Positions 8,815-18,059 of a stretch of DNA of 64,000 nucleotides are shown here, in pieces. A program made the position numbers and the translations under genes. Each line of letters begins with the position of its first letter. Position 1 is the first letter of the stretch. Source of the DNA: Ignavibacteria bacterium RIFOXYB12_FULL_35_14 (lineage in GTDB: Bacteria > Bacteroidota > Ignavibacteria > Ignavibacteriales > Ignavibacteriaceae); NCBI GenBank assembly GCA_001803045.1, contig MHAR01000080.1, positions 24,543 to 88,542 on the forward strand, written 5' to 3'. The notes below the pieces were generated by a model. That model made no database searches and had not been told where the DNA came from. It was given only the letters and a program-made list of their open reading frames with translations.

Positions 8815-9474
8815 TTGTTTGCGAGCATAATTTCACATTTTAGTGTGGCTGACAAACTTGTCTCTTTCATTCCGATATTATTTCTGTTGTCTTTACTTAC
8901 CGCAAAAGAAAATCAGAATCTTTTGCAAAAAGATGAAATAATAATTGATAGCAACTACACCTTTGAGGAAATTTTTTCAGAAAGTCAATTTCCTGAAAAG
9001 ATTAGGAAGAATCTCAAGCTTGTTTCAGTTGAATATTTTTCTTTTGATGATAAGCTTCATCGTGGACAGATACTAATTCATAAGAATTTGGCAAATGATA
9101 TTATTGAAATATTTAAAGTCATTAAAGAAAAGAAATTTCCCGTTAGCAAAGTAATTCCTATCAATAAGTACAATTGGTCAGATGAGCGCTCAATGAACGA
9201 TAACAACACATCCGCCTTTAATTTCAGATATATAGAGGGAACAAGTAAATTATCTTCTCATGCTCATGGACGTGCCATAGATATTAATCCAAGGCTTAAT
9301 CCGCAGTTTAAGGATGGAAAATATTTTCCAGCAAATACAAGCTATGATATCAATATTACAGGAACCATCGCGAGAAATTCATTTTTGGTTAGAGAATTCA
9401 CCAAGCGCGGTTGGAAATGGGGCGGATTATGGAGAAGGAATAAAGATTATCAGCATTTTGAAAAACTAAATTAG
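8815..9474 (+). CDS. M15-family D,D-carboxypeptidase/endopeptidase-like protein
   Basis: The C-terminal half shows SSHAHGRAIDINPRLNPQF, the HxxxxxxD zinc motif of M15 peptidases, and RGWKWGGLW followed by DYQHFE, which supplies the last His. M15 enzymes cleave D-Ala-containing peptidoglycan stem peptides. The N-terminus has a short hydrophobic stretch (SFIPILFLLSLLTAKEN) suggesting export or anchoring. No ATG is available; TTG at 8815 or GTG at 8845 must be used, and the latter gives a more compact signal peptide. It is followed 11 bases later by an esterase gene on the same strand. Confidence 0.8.
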   Translation: MFASIISHFSVADKLVSFIPILFLLSLLTAKENQNLLQKDEIIIDSNYTFEEIFSESQFPEKIRKNLKLVSVEYFSFDDKLHRGQILIHKNLANDIIEIFKVIKEKKFPVSKVIPINKYNWSDERSMNDNNTSAFNFRYIEGTSKLSSHAHGRAIDINPRLNPQFKDGKYFPANTSYDINITGTIARNSFLVREFTKRGWKWGGLWRRNKDYQHFEKLN

Positions 9475-9485
9475 TACCATCAATT

Positions 9486-10628
9486 ATGAAAAATTTATTT
9501 GTTCTATTGTTCATTACGATTTTATTTCAAAGCATCACTCCACAATCCAATACATGTGAAATTGCTTTTGTCATCATCTCAACTGAAGTAAAGGATAGCG
9601 AATCCGTATTTATTGTTGGAAGTGATTCACTGTTAGGCAATTGGAATCCTAGCGCTGTTAAACTCGTTAAAGTTAACGATTCGACCTGGACAAAATCTAT
9701 TAAGTTCGAAGTTGGAAAAAATTTTGAATACAAATTCACAAAGGGTTCGTGGGAGAAAGAAGCATTAGACGCAGATGGTTTTATTCCTAATAATTCTATT
9801 CATAAAGTAATTCGTGATACTGTAATCACATTAGAAATCAAGAAATGGAGAAATTTAGAAAGACGAATTAATCACGGACAAATTAGCGGTACAGTTAAGT
9901 ACCATTTACAATTTGAAGGAGAGGGTTTAAAGCCACGTGATATTGTCGTTTGGCTTCCATCAAATTATGAACAAGATAATAATAAACGTTATCCGGTTTT
10001 TTATATGCACGACGGTCAAAATGTTTTTGATCCGGCAACCTCTTCATTTGGTTATGATTGGAGAATTGATGAAGTAGCCGATTCTCTTAGTAAAGTCGAA
10101 GTCATCAACGATATTATTATTGTCGCTATTTATAATACTTCAGATAGAGGATTGGAGTACACTCATTCAGCTTTAGGTTACAAGTACATGGATTTCATTG
10201 TTTCGAAACTTAAGCCATTCATCGATGCTGAATACCGAACACTAACAGATTGTGAGAATACAGCAATTGCCGGTTCGTCATTGGGCGGTTTAATTTCATT
10301 TATGTTAGTTTGGAATTACCCTCAAGTATTTTCCAAAGCTGCATGTTTATCTCCAGCTTTTAAAATACAAGAATTAAATTATGTTGATTCGATAGCTTGT
10401 TATTCCGGAACGAAGAAGGCGTTAAAACTCTATATTGATAATGGCGGTATAGGCTTGGAATCTGAATTGCAGCCCGGAATTGATGAAATGATAGTTGCTC
10501 TGCAAAACAATGGTTATGTATTAGGTAAAGATTTATTTTGGAGCGTCGATCCGAATGCTATTCACTCTGAATCTGCGTGGGCGCAAAGAATATGGCAGCC
10601 TTTAGTTTACTTTTTTGGTAAGAATTAA
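9486..10628 (+). CDS. Secreted esterase (Fes/IroE-like alpha/beta hydrolase) with N-terminal CBM20-like domain
   Basis: A signal peptide (residues 1-19) precedes a starch-binding-type domain (CBM20): VFIVGSDSLLGNWNPSAVKL, then DSTWTKSIKF and FEYKFTKGSWEKE over about residues 25-120. The catalytic part resembles the putative esterase family (PF00756-like), with YPVFYMHDGQNVFD and the nucleophile elbow AGSSLGG near residue 263. The acid and His are likely within the C-terminal 60 residues (NAIHSESAW). The combination suggests an enzyme acting on acyl groups of polysaccharide or glycoside substrates outside the cytoplasm, but the substrate is not evident. Two palindromic repeats lie downstream. 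Confidence 0.85.
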   Translation: MKNLFVLLFITILFQSITPQSNTCEIAFVIISTEVKDSESVFIVGSDSLLGNWNPSAVKLVKVNDSTWTKSIKFEVGKNFEYKFTKGSWEKEALDADGFIPNNSIHKVIRDTVITLEIKKWRNLERRINHGQISGTVKYHLQFEGEGLKPRDIVVWLPSNYEQDNNKRYPVFYMHDGQNVFDPATSSFGYDWRIDEVADSLSKVEVINDIIIVAIYNTSDRGLEYTHSALGYKYMDFIVSKLKPFIDAEYRTLTDCENTAIAGSSLGGLISFMLVWNYPQVFSKAACLSPAFKIQELNYVDSIACYSGTKKALKLYIDNGGIGLESELQPGIDEMIVALQNNGYVLGKDLFWSVDPNAIHSESAWAQRIWQPLVYFFGKN

Positions 10629-10672
10629 CCTTCGCAAAACACAATTCCTAAAAACCGCAATTTGCAGATATG

Positions 10673-10724
10673 AGATATTCCAGATTTTCACGAACAGACT
10701 ATGCGGTTCAAATCTGGCATATCT
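10673..10724. repeat. 52-nt hairpin repeat, copy 1
   Basis: Two 15-nt arms (agatattccagattt and aaatctggcatatct) pair with one mismatch around a 22-nt loop. The same arrangement, with nearly identical arms, the same 22-nt loop length and an unrelated loop sequence, occurs at 45493-45544. It lies between convergent genes. Confidence 0.7.
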
Positions 10725-10735
10725 AAGAAATTTTC

Positions 10736-10757
10736 GGAACGACCGGGAGGTCGTTCC
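10736..10757. repeat. Palindrome ggaacgacc-ggga-ggtcgttcc
   Basis: A perfect 9-bp stem with a 4-base loop lies between the convergent esterase and amidase genes, just after the 52-nt hairpin. It is more GC-rich than its surroundings and has no downstream T run, so it looks like a REP-type intergenic element rather than a classical terminator. Confidence 0.6.
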
Positions 10758-10792
10758 CTACGAATTGCTCGTTAGGAATTGCATGCATAGTT

Positions 10793-12997
10793 TCATTTCA
10801 ATAGCATTACTTTTTCAGATAAGTTCACTAGGTCCGATCGAACATTTACCAGGTAAATCCCGGAAGGAAAATCATTCATTCGTAATTCAAATGTGTGGCT
10901 GCCAACTTCGAGATAATCGTCAAACAAATTCATAACTTCCTCACCAAGCAGATTGTAAACTCTTATCTCATACTTCCCTGCTAGATCATTTGTAAAATTA
11001 ACTTTCGCAGATGGATTAAATGGATTTGGGTAAACTGAAAGTGAATAATCTTTTGGAATTATTTCTGATTCATTATCGACTGAGACTAGTGTTGTAAAAA
11101 ATGTATGTGCTCTTGAAAGAATTTCTTTCCGAATTGAATCGGAAGCGATAGTTTCAAATGCAAATCCAACATAAATTAGTTTACCTTCATTCGCACCAGC
11201 CGGAAAAGTACCGCTGAATAATATTGCTGCATTTTGTGTTGAATTATATCGCATGACTGCTGTACTGCCGCCAAATTGAGTTATCACATCAGGCCAATCT
11301 TCAGGATAGGTTTGTCCAAAATTAATATTCAGTCCATCAAATATTGAACCTGGCACACCTGAAGCAAACGGAGTATTCGGCGTTGGATTATCTGCACTGT
11401 AAACAGATTTCAAATAATTAATGAAAAAATTTTTATCGTTTGCAGTTCCTTTAAAATCAAGATCCCACGCAATTTCGGAACCTGTTACAAATAAATTTCC
11501 TCCTCCATCTAAAAATGTTTTTAGAATATTTTGCTCATCTTCATTGAAAGTTTCATCTGCAGTTGATTCATCGCCAAGGAACCAAATAACGTATTTATAA
11601 TTAGTCAATTGGCTTGTAGTTGTGACTAATGAATTAGATACAGTTTCAAATCTAATTCCCAACTCTCCTAAAGGATTTCCATAATATCTAGTAAAGTTAT
11701 GAGCAGGATTAGGATTACTTCCCGATCCGCCATACCTGTTAAATCCATCGACAATTAAAACCTTTGATGTATTTACTGATGTGTATCCGCCATAAGTTTT
11801 TGAAAAGTTCGGACTTTCGCTGATTGCATTTTTTGCTTTGAGTTTTACATAGTAACTTTTCCCCTCTATTAGTCCGTTAATCACCGTGCCTGTTGCAGCA
11901 CCACTAACTTTACGATATGGAATTGTGTCCCATGAAATTCCATTTTCAGATAGATAAATATAAAAACTGTCCGGTGTACCTGATGGTTTTTGCCATAATG
12001 CTTGAATTGATGTAGATGACGATGACAGTACTCCGGTTAATTTAACATCGCCCACAATTTCAGTTTGCTGGATGGATAAATTCTTTACATTAATTTTTCC
12101 GCCCTGAATAGTCACAGTTGCAAATGTACTATCTAGCGGACCAGTAACACGAATTGTATAATCACCTGGCACAAGCGAATCTATCCTGTAAAATCCGTTT
12201 CCTAATGAGTCAACCAAATAACCCTGGTTTGCTCCTTCGATAGAAACTAAAACTTTTTTTGCCGGGGAATTTGTAGTTGTGTTTTGAATAAAACCTACTA
12301 GACTACCATGCGCAGGAAACCCAGCATTGTAATATTGAAGGAAAGCATGATAAAGAGCTTCAGCTTCAGTTTTAAGATATGCAAGATTTTTTAATCGCAA
12401 TATTTCCGCAGGATAATCAAAGAAAGATGCTTCACTAAGGGTGCCAGGCATATTCAACGTGCTTAATACGCCAAGATTAAAGCCCAAAAAACATAAATCT
12501 CCACGACTTAGGCTTGAGGGTGTCTGCAGACCTTGAAAAATTTTAGCTGCCAAAATGTTTGCCATCAAATCTGCTTGTCCTGGCCAAGCTGGATTTCCAC
12601 TTGGACAATCATTAGCGTTTAGTTGTTTGAATAAAGCCAGAGTGTAATTTGAAGTTCCAAGAAATGCATTGTGATGAACTGAGTGAAAGAAATTTACGTT
12701 CGCATTGTTTGCAATTGCCTTTCGTTGAGTTAATGTTATGCATGATCCGGTTGAATCATAATCTGCGCGTGTGGTAATTACTGAAGCACCGGCATTTTGG
12801 AGACAAATCCTTAACTGAGGCACAACATAGTGGTTTATCCAGCTTTCAAATCTCTTAGTTTCAGCATCATTGCAATTTGCTGCTTGGCCGGGAATAAATC
12901 CGTGTCCAGGATCTAAACAAATTTTTATTCCGTTCAAATTTTGGGCTGATGCGATTAGCGCAGTGAAAATTATGAAGATGAAAAGCATTTTTTTCAT
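10793..12997 (-). CDS. T9SS-exported N-acetylmuramoyl-L-alanine amidase (Amidase_3)
   Basis: A signal peptide (residues 1-18) leads into an Amidase_3 domain: KICLDPGHG (zinc His), NDAETKRFESWINHYV (zinc Glu), FFHSVHHNAF (zinc His) and a late TLSEASFF (catalytic Glu), spanning about residues 22-220. A CarboxypepD_reg-like domain (about 225-310) and a fibronectin-III domain (about 315-400) follow, then a glutamine-amidotransferase-like fold (FLGDESTADETFNEDEQ, GGNLFVTGSEIAWDL). The last 80 residues are a T9SS sorting domain with YPNPFNP and a terminal KVMLLK. It probably cleaves peptidoglycan cross-bridge stems at or outside the cell surface, in self or prey cells. At 734 residues it is far larger than autolysin-type amidases. 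Confidence 0.9.
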   Translation of the reverse strand: MKKMLFIFIIFTALIASAQNLNGIKICLDPGHGFIPGQAANCNDAETKRFESWINHYVVPQLRICLQNAGASVITTRADYDSTGSCITLTQRKAIANNANVNFFHSVHHNAFLGTSNYTLALFKQLNANDCPSGNPAWPGQADLMANILAAKIFQGLQTPSSLSRGDLCFLGFNLGVLSTLNMPGTLSEASFFDYPAEILRLKNLAYLKTEAEALYHAFLQYYNAGFPAHGSLVGFIQNTTTNSPAKKVLVSIEGANQGYLVDSLGNGFYRIDSLVPGDYTIRVTGPLDSTFATVTIQGGKINVKNLSIQQTEIVGDVKLTGVLSSSSTSIQALWQKPSGTPDSFYIYLSENGISWDTIPYRKVSGAATGTVINGLIEGKSYYVKLKAKNAISESPNFSKTYGGYTSVNTSKVLIVDGFNRYGGSGSNPNPAHNFTRYYGNPLGELGIRFETVSNSLVTTTSQLTNYKYVIWFLGDESTADETFNEDEQNILKTFLDGGGNLFVTGSEIAWDLDFKGTANDKNFFINYLKSVYSADNPTPNTPFASGVPGSIFDGLNINFGQTYPEDWPDVITQFGGSTAVMRYNSTQNAAILFSGTFPAGANEGKLIYVGFAFETIASDSIRKEILSRAHTFFTTLVSVDNESEIIPKDYSLSVYPNPFNPSAKVNFTNDLAGKYEIRVYNLLGEEVMNLFDDYLEVGSHTFELRMNDFPSGIYLVNVRSDLVNLSEKVMLLK

Positions 12998-13028
12998 GGT
13001 TGTTTTATTCTTTACAGTTGAGGTGAAA

Positions 13029-14096
13029 TCACAAATGCTTATTCATTTTGCTGTACTTTAGATGTTCAATAATCTTTTTAACATCCTGGGCTTTATCTCT
13101 TCTGCAAATCAGCAATGCATCATCTGTGTTAATTACAATAAAATTCTCCGCACCAATTACCGCCGTAAATTTATCTGGAGAATAAATATAAGATTCCGAT
13201 GTCATATCCGTAAAAACTTTTCCAACAATAGCATTTCCATCTTCATTTTTTTCAGACAGCTGATATACTTCTTCCCAGCTTCCAACATCACTCCATGAGA
13301 AATCGCCTTTTGTTAAAAATACTTTTTGAGATTTCTCCATGACTCCGTAATCAATTGAAATATTTTTCAGTTGACCATAAACCTTGTTAACTACTTCATC
13401 AAAATTTGGCGCGTGCATACTTTTTTTAATGGTTTCCAATCCTTCATAAAGCTCGGGCATGTATTTTCTGGTTTCCTCTAGGATAGAATCAATTCTCCAA
13501 ATGAACATACCGCTGTTCCAAAGGAAATCTCCGCTTTCCAGAAACCGGACTGCAGTAGCATAATTTGGTTTTTCAGCAAATGTTAAAACTTTATGAATGT
13601 TATCGGTTACAATGCTATCGTCAATTTGTATGTAGCCGTAACCAGTTTCGGGCCTAGTAGGAATAATTCCAATTGTTACTAATCCTTTTGATTCGTTTGC
13701 AAATCTTGCAGCAGATATAAGAGTGTTGTGGAAGGAAACTTTGTCTCTAATAATGTGATCGGCAGGTAAAACAATCGTAAGGGCATCCTTTGATTTTTCC
13801 TCTATCATAATTGATGCTAATCCGATACATGCTGCAGTATTTCTTCCGAATGGTTCTTCGAGAATATTATTCGGGGGAATTCCGGGAAGCTGCTTAATAA
13901 TTTCGTCTCGCTGAACTTTATTGGTAATAACAAAAATATTTTCGTTTGGAATAACTCCATTCAGTCTTGCAGACGTATCTTGAATCATTGTATTATCACC
14001 GAAAATTTTCAGAAGCTGCTTTGGAGTTTTTTCTTTACTTCGAGGCCAAAATCTTGAACCAATTCCTCCTGCCATTACTAGAGCAAATAAATTCAT
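13029..14096 (-). CDS. manC: Mannose-1-phosphate guanylyltransferase
   Basis: The nucleotide-binding signature MAGGIGSRFWPRSKEKTPKQ opens the protein. The usual landmarks follow: ITNKVQ, EEPFGRNTAACIGLA, VLPADHII, GYGYIQ and FLWNSGMFIWR. The enzyme makes GDP-mannose from mannose-1-phosphate and GTP for surface glycans. At 355 residues it is the monofunctional form without the fused phosphomannose isomerase domain. Its start overlaps the stop of the upstream minus-strand gene by 4 bases, which suggests translational coupling with that uncharacterised helical protein. Confidence 0.93.
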   Translation of the reverse strand: MNLFALVMAGGIGSRFWPRSKEKTPKQLLKIFGDNTMIQDTSARLNGVIPNENIFVITNKVQRDEIIKQLPGIPPNNILEEPFGRNTAACIGLASIMIEEKSKDALTIVLPADHIIRDKVSFHNTLISAARFANESKGLVTIGIIPTRPETGYGYIQIDDSIVTDNIHKVLTFAEKPNYATAVRFLESGDFLWNSGMFIWRIDSILEETRKYMPELYEGLETIKKSMHAPNFDEVVNKVYGQLKNISIDYGVMEKSQKVFLTKGDFSWSDVGSWEEVYQLSEKNEDGNAIVGKVFTDMTSESYIYSPDKFTAVIGAENFIVINTDDALLICRRDKAQDVKKIIEHLKYSKMNKHL

Positions 14097-14989
14097 TTGT
14101 GTTCCTCTGTTTTAATTTTTTGTAAAAACTTACCAAATACTTCGGCACGATTTAAATAATTTTTAATGTCTATTTCTTTTGATTTTACTACGGCAACTAT
14201 CACAATCAAGCATGCCCGGATTGATTCCGTTACTTCTTTTGATGGCACAAGCGATTTGTTCTTAAGGTGAATCAGCCCTTCGGAAATTATTGTGTGCATT
14301 TGAGATAAAATATCGAAGCCATTTTGTAAAGATAGATCGGCATTGGCAGCCATTACTTTTGAATATTCTTCAACCTCTGCCGGAATTTCAGAATCAATAT
14401 TAATTTCATTCAGAATAGAATCAATTGATTTTATCGGCTTAAGGATTGTGCTTTCGAAGCTGTTAAAGGGATGCAAATCATCTTTATCTTTTTCCTCTTC
14501 AAGCAAAATCATTTCTTTGGCTTTTTCAACTGCAGAAATGGAATTACCTAAATTGTCTAATTTCCTTGATAGAAATTCAGTCTCCAATTCGTTTTCTAAT
14601 TTACTTTCCGGTTCAATAATAATCTCAACAATTTTCCTTTCAGGTTCGATTAACCGGTCAATTGTATGCCTGAAAGTATATGGATTAACCATATCGAGCA
14701 TGTGATTAATTTCTTTAATAAGATTGTAGCTGTGCGCTTTAAAATTATCTGTTGCTTTAAGAAAATCTATCGATCCTTCGCTCAAGTAATGATGTATTTC
14801 ACTTAACTTGATGGCAATTTTGGAAAGTTCTGTAATCTTTTTCATCTGGTTGAGATCTTGCTGGATATTTTTAGATTTCAAAATCACTTCTTTAAGCATT
14901 GCTAAAACTTCTATCCGTTGATTATTCAAACGCAAATTACCAGATGCAGTAGTTATGCTTTGAACGATATATTGTTTAATCAAATCCAT
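14093..14989 (-). CDS. Uncharacterised helical protein coupled to manC
   Basis: I do not recognise this 298-residue protein. It has no signal peptide, membrane segment or Cys cluster. It is mostly amphipathic helix, with a charged central linker rich in Glu and Lys (ERKIVEIIIEPESKLENELE and LEEEKDKDDL) separating two helical halves. The tail ends KIKTEEHK. The open frame is long and its stop overlaps the manC start, which supports it being a real gene. A cytoplasmic helical-bundle or scaffold role is possible but not shown. Confidence 0.7.
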   Translation of the reverse strand: MDLIKQYIVQSITTASGNLRLNNQRIEVLAMLKEVILKSKNIQQDLNQMKKITELSKIAIKLSEIHHYLSEGSIDFLKATDNFKAHSYNLIKEINHMLDMVNPYTFRHTIDRLIEPERKIVEIIIEPESKLENELETEFLSRKLDNLGNSISAVEKAKEMILLEEEKDKDDLHPFNSFESTILKPIKSIDSILNEINIDSEIPAEVEEYSKVMAANADLSLQNGFDILSQMHTIISEGLIHLKNKSLVPSKEVTESIRACLIVIVAVVKSKEIDIKNYLNRAEVFGKFLQKIKTEEHK

Positions 14990-15239
14990 TAGTCTTCTTC
15001 AATACAGAAATTACTTAAAGTAGTTTTAATTTTTAACGTAAGTTGACCGCTAAAAATTATTTCGCCACAAAATTACACTAATTTTCACGAATCATGATCG
15101 AAAATATTAAACTCATATTAGTGTTTATTCGTCTCCGTTTGCTGACGGATCGTGTCATATTCTAAACTCCTTTTATGGGTGGTCAACTTTAGTTTTTTAA
15201 GTTATAGCTAATCCGATAAGAATAAAATCGCTTCATAAA

Positions 15240-16358
15240 TTAAAAAGTATAAACTCTCCGCACCCTTTTACTAATGCCGCAAGTAATTTCATAAGGAATT
15301 GTGTTTAGCATTTTACACCAATCCCAGGCAGTAATTTCTAATTTATTTTTTTTACCGAGCAATATAACTTCATCACCGATGTTTATATTATCGTTTTGAA
15401 CATCGAACATTATTCTATCCATTGTAACTGTTCCAACTTGAAAATAATACTTTCCTTTGATGATTGCTTTGAATCTATTTGTGAATGAACGGCTAAAGCC
15501 ATCGGCATAACCAATTGGAATTGAAATTATTTTTGTTTTTTTCTTTGCAATAAATTTTCTTCCGTAGCTAACACTTTCGCCTTTGGTAATATTTTTTACG
15601 GAAGCCACATGAGAAATTAATGACATCACAGGAAATAACCTGATCGATTCAGTTGTTTGTAATGAAGGGTAATTACCATACAAAGAAACTCCAGGCCTCA
15701 CCATATCAAAATAGGCATCAGGCATATCAAGTATAGCTCCACTGTTTGCAGCATGAGCTAATCCATAATTTATGTTATTCCTTTTCAATCCTTCAAGTAT
15801 TTCCTTGAATCTATTCAACTGAAGTTTGGCAAAAGACTTATCCTCTTCATCCGATGTTGCAAAGTGTGTATAGATTCCATCAATTATAAAATTCTCATCT
15901 TTGTTAAGCTTACTCACAAATTCAACCGCATCATTAAAGTTAGTTCCAAGCCGATTCATCCCCGTATCTACTTTAATATGAACTTGTAATTTACGCTCCA
16001 AGCCAGCAGGTTTATACTTACTTAGAATGTCCAAATGCCTTTTAGTAAAAACAGTCGGGATCAAATCAAAACGGTAAATCGATTCTGCATCTTGCTCGAA
16101 CACCGGTTCAAAAATTAAAATGGATTCTGTAATTCCTAAAGACCTTAACTCAATTGCCTCATCAATAAAAGCAACCGCATAATAATCCGGTTTTTTATCA
16201 TCAAGTGAGTTAAGAGCAGAAACAGTTTCTTTTACGCCATGTCCATAAGCATCGGCTTTTACAACAGCCATTACTTTGGCAGGTTTAACCTTCTTTCTAA
16301 TATTAAGGAAATTCTTTTTAAGATTTGTAAGATTTATAAGAGCGTAAGTTGGACGCAT
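15240..16358 (-). CDS. alr: Alanine racemase
   Basis: The PLP-binding segment KVMAVVKADAYGHG carries the Schiff-base Lys near residue 34. THFATSDEED, HAANSGAIL, MVRPGVSLYG and SYGRKF (catalytic Tyr) follow in the expected order, and the 372-residue length is normal. It converts L- to D-alanine for peptidoglycan. It is separated by about 250 bases from the next minus-strand gene and by about 280 from the divergent aminotransferase gene. No operon partner is evident. The start ATG at 16358 gives the canonical RPTYALINLTNLKKN beginning. Confidence 0.95.
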   Translation of the reverse strand: MRPTYALINLTNLKKNFLNIRKKVKPAKVMAVVKADAYGHGVKETVSALNSLDDKKPDYYAVAFIDEAIELRSLGITESILIFEPVFEQDAESIYRFDLIPTVFTKRHLDILSKYKPAGLERKLQVHIKVDTGMNRLGTNFNDAVEFVSKLNKDENFIIDGIYTHFATSDEEDKSFAKLQLNRFKEILEGLKRNNINYGLAHAANSGAILDMPDAYFDMVRPGVSLYGNYPSLQTTESIRLFPVMSLISHVASVKNITKGESVSYGRKFIAKKKTKIISIPIGYADGFSRSFTNRFKAIIKGKYYFQVGTVTMDRIMFDVQNDNINIGDEVILLGKKNKLEITAWDWCKMLNTIPYEITCGISKRVRRVYTF

Positions 16359-16440
16359 TAAAATTTATTTTTTTCTGTGCAAAATATACTGGTAATCCGT
16401 TTTATTTACAATTTGATACGCTCGCCAACCGTTGCGTTTG

Positions 16441-16516
16441 GTCTCCAGTCTTCAGTCAACAGGCTGCAAAAGTTGAGAATTATTTTAGAGTATATTGCTA
16501 ACCGCTAACTGGAGAC
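16441..16516. repeat. Inverted repeat gtctccagt / actggagac
   Basis: Two perfect 9-nt arms lie 58 bases apart in the divergent gap between alr and the aminotransferase gene. The rest of the gap (16359-16639) is AT-rich and must hold both promoters, but no convincing -35/-10 or TTTG/TAnnTTTG pair was identified. Confidence 0.4.
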
Positions 16517-16639
16517 TGCAGATTTTTACTCTAGTCGCCTAATCTAAGGTACACAATTCTTAGTTTCCAAAATTTGTTTAGCCGTTATTAGGTTCTTAAT
16601 TTTGAGTATAGATTTTTTACAATTATTTCCGGTAATAAC

Positions 16640-17971
16640 ATGAGCTTGCAAACCAAAAGTACCCCAATTGATTATCAGATTGTTACCCAACAGATATTAG
16701 AAAATAAAATGGAAAATCTCGGTAAAGCATCAATACGTGAGATAAAAAAATTAATTGATGATATTGAAAAAGCAAGCGGAGAAAAATTCGTTCGCATGGA
16801 AATGGGAATCCCTGGACTCCCACCAACCAAAGTCGGTGTTGATGCAGAAATTGAAGCATTGAAAAAAGGTGTGGCTTCGGTATACCCTGATATTTTTGGT
16901 ATTCAGCCGCTAAAGATTGAAACATCAAGGTTCGTAAAATTATTTCTGGATATTGATGTAAGTCCAGAAGGATGTATTCCAACGGGCGGTTCCACAATGG
17001 GTAGTTTTGCCTCTTTCATAACGATACACAAATGTAACCCTCTAAAATATGTATCGCTGCTAATCGATCCGGGTTTTCCTTTGCACCACCAACAGTTAAT
17101 GGTTCTTGGACAGAGATTTGAGTCATTTGATGTTTACAATTATCGTGGTGAAAAACTTAAGGATAAGCTTGATTCAATATTGAGCAAAGGAAATATATCT
17201 TGTTTACTTTATTCAAATCCAAATAATCCATCCTGGATTTGTTTTACAGAAAGAGAATTAAAAATCATAGGCGAATTATGCAGCAAATTCGACGTCATAC
17301 CAATTGAAGATCTTGCGTACTTTGCTATGGATTTTAGGCGTGATATGTCTAAACCCGGAGTTCCTCCCTATCAACCGACGGTTGCAAAATATACCGACAC
17401 ATACATCCTTACCATTTCCAGCTCCAAAGCTTTCAGTTATGCGGGTCAAAGAACCAGCATGATGATAATATCCGATAAGCTTTTCAATAGAAGATATCCC
17501 AGTCTGAAAAATTTTTATTCCACGGATATTTTCGGTCATTCAGTTATCTTTGGAACTATTTATGCTATTTGTGCAGGAGTTTCCCATTCCGCTCAATATG
17601 CACTTGCAGCAATATTCAAAGCTGCAAATGACGGTAAACTGAATTTTGTTGAAGAAGTAAAAGAGTACGGTGAAAAAGCTAAAATCATGAAAAAACTTTT
17701 TATCGATAATGGTTTCAAGATTGTTTACGATAAAGATGAAGATGAACCAATTGCAGATGGATTTTATTTCACATTTTCATATCCAGGCTACACAGGCGAG
17801 GAATTATTAAAAGAACTACTATACTATGGTATTAGTGCAATCTCCTTATCAATAACCGGAAGCGAGAGATTAGAAGGAATTCGCGCATGTGTTTCTCTTG
17901 TTCAACGTTCCCAGTTTCCTGATCTGGAATATCGCTTAAAGAAATTCAATGCGGATCATAAAAATTTTTAG
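16640..17971 (+). CDS. PLP-dependent class I/II aminotransferase
   Basis: A fold-type I PLP enzyme of 443 residues. YSNPNNPSW, PIEDLAYFAMDFR and TISSSKAFSYAGQRTSMM (Schiff-base Lys and phosphate-binding Arg) are the expected motifs in order, and GSTMGSF near residue 118 is the N-terminal cofactor loop. The substrate cannot be decided from these motifs: aspartate/aromatic-type and alanine/valine-type enzymes share them. The N-terminal 30 residues before the small domain look slightly longer than usual. It is convergent with methylmalonyl-CoA epimerase, with a palindrome between them. Confidence 0.85.
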   Translation: MSLQTKSTPIDYQIVTQQILENKMENLGKASIREIKKLIDDIEKASGEKFVRMEMGIPGLPPTKVGVDAEIEALKKGVASVYPDIFGIQPLKIETSRFVKLFLDIDVSPEGCIPTGGSTMGSFASFITIHKCNPLKYVSLLIDPGFPLHHQQLMVLGQRFESFDVYNYRGEKLKDKLDSILSKGNISCLLYSNPNNPSWICFTERELKIIGELCSKFDVIPIEDLAYFAMDFRRDMSKPGVPPYQPTVAKYTDTYILTISSSKAFSYAGQRTSMMIISDKLFNRRYPSLKNFYSTDIFGHSVIFGTIYAICAGVSHSAQYALAAIFKAANDGKLNFVEEVKEYGEKAKIMKKLFIDNGFKIVYDKDEDEPIADGFYFTFSYPGYTGEELLKELLYYGISAISLSITGSERLEGIRACVSLVQRSQFPDLEYRLKKFNADHKNF

Positions 17972-17986
17972 GTGGTTGTTTGTAAT

Positions 17987-18013
17987 GTCACACTGAGTCT
18001 GTCGAAGTGTGAC
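17987..18013. repeat. Palindromic intergenic element, gtcacact / agtgtgac
   Basis: An 8-bp perfect stem sits inside a larger imperfect inverted repeat running to about 18053 (gtttgt and cagtctgag-like blocks are mirrored). It fills most of the gap between two convergent genes and could end transcription from both sides. It resembles the short GTCACACTGAG-type elements that I recall as common between Bacteroidota genes. Confidence 0.55.
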
Positions 18014-18059
18014 TGCAAGTCTTCGATGGCATTGCCACTCAGACTGACAAACTACATAT

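Noticed and set aside
15061..15150. Inverted repeat acactaat...acgaat / attagtgt...attcgt
   Set aside because: The arm halves occur in the wrong nesting order for one hairpin; it is probably a decayed copy of a dispersed repeat but not strong enough to annotate.
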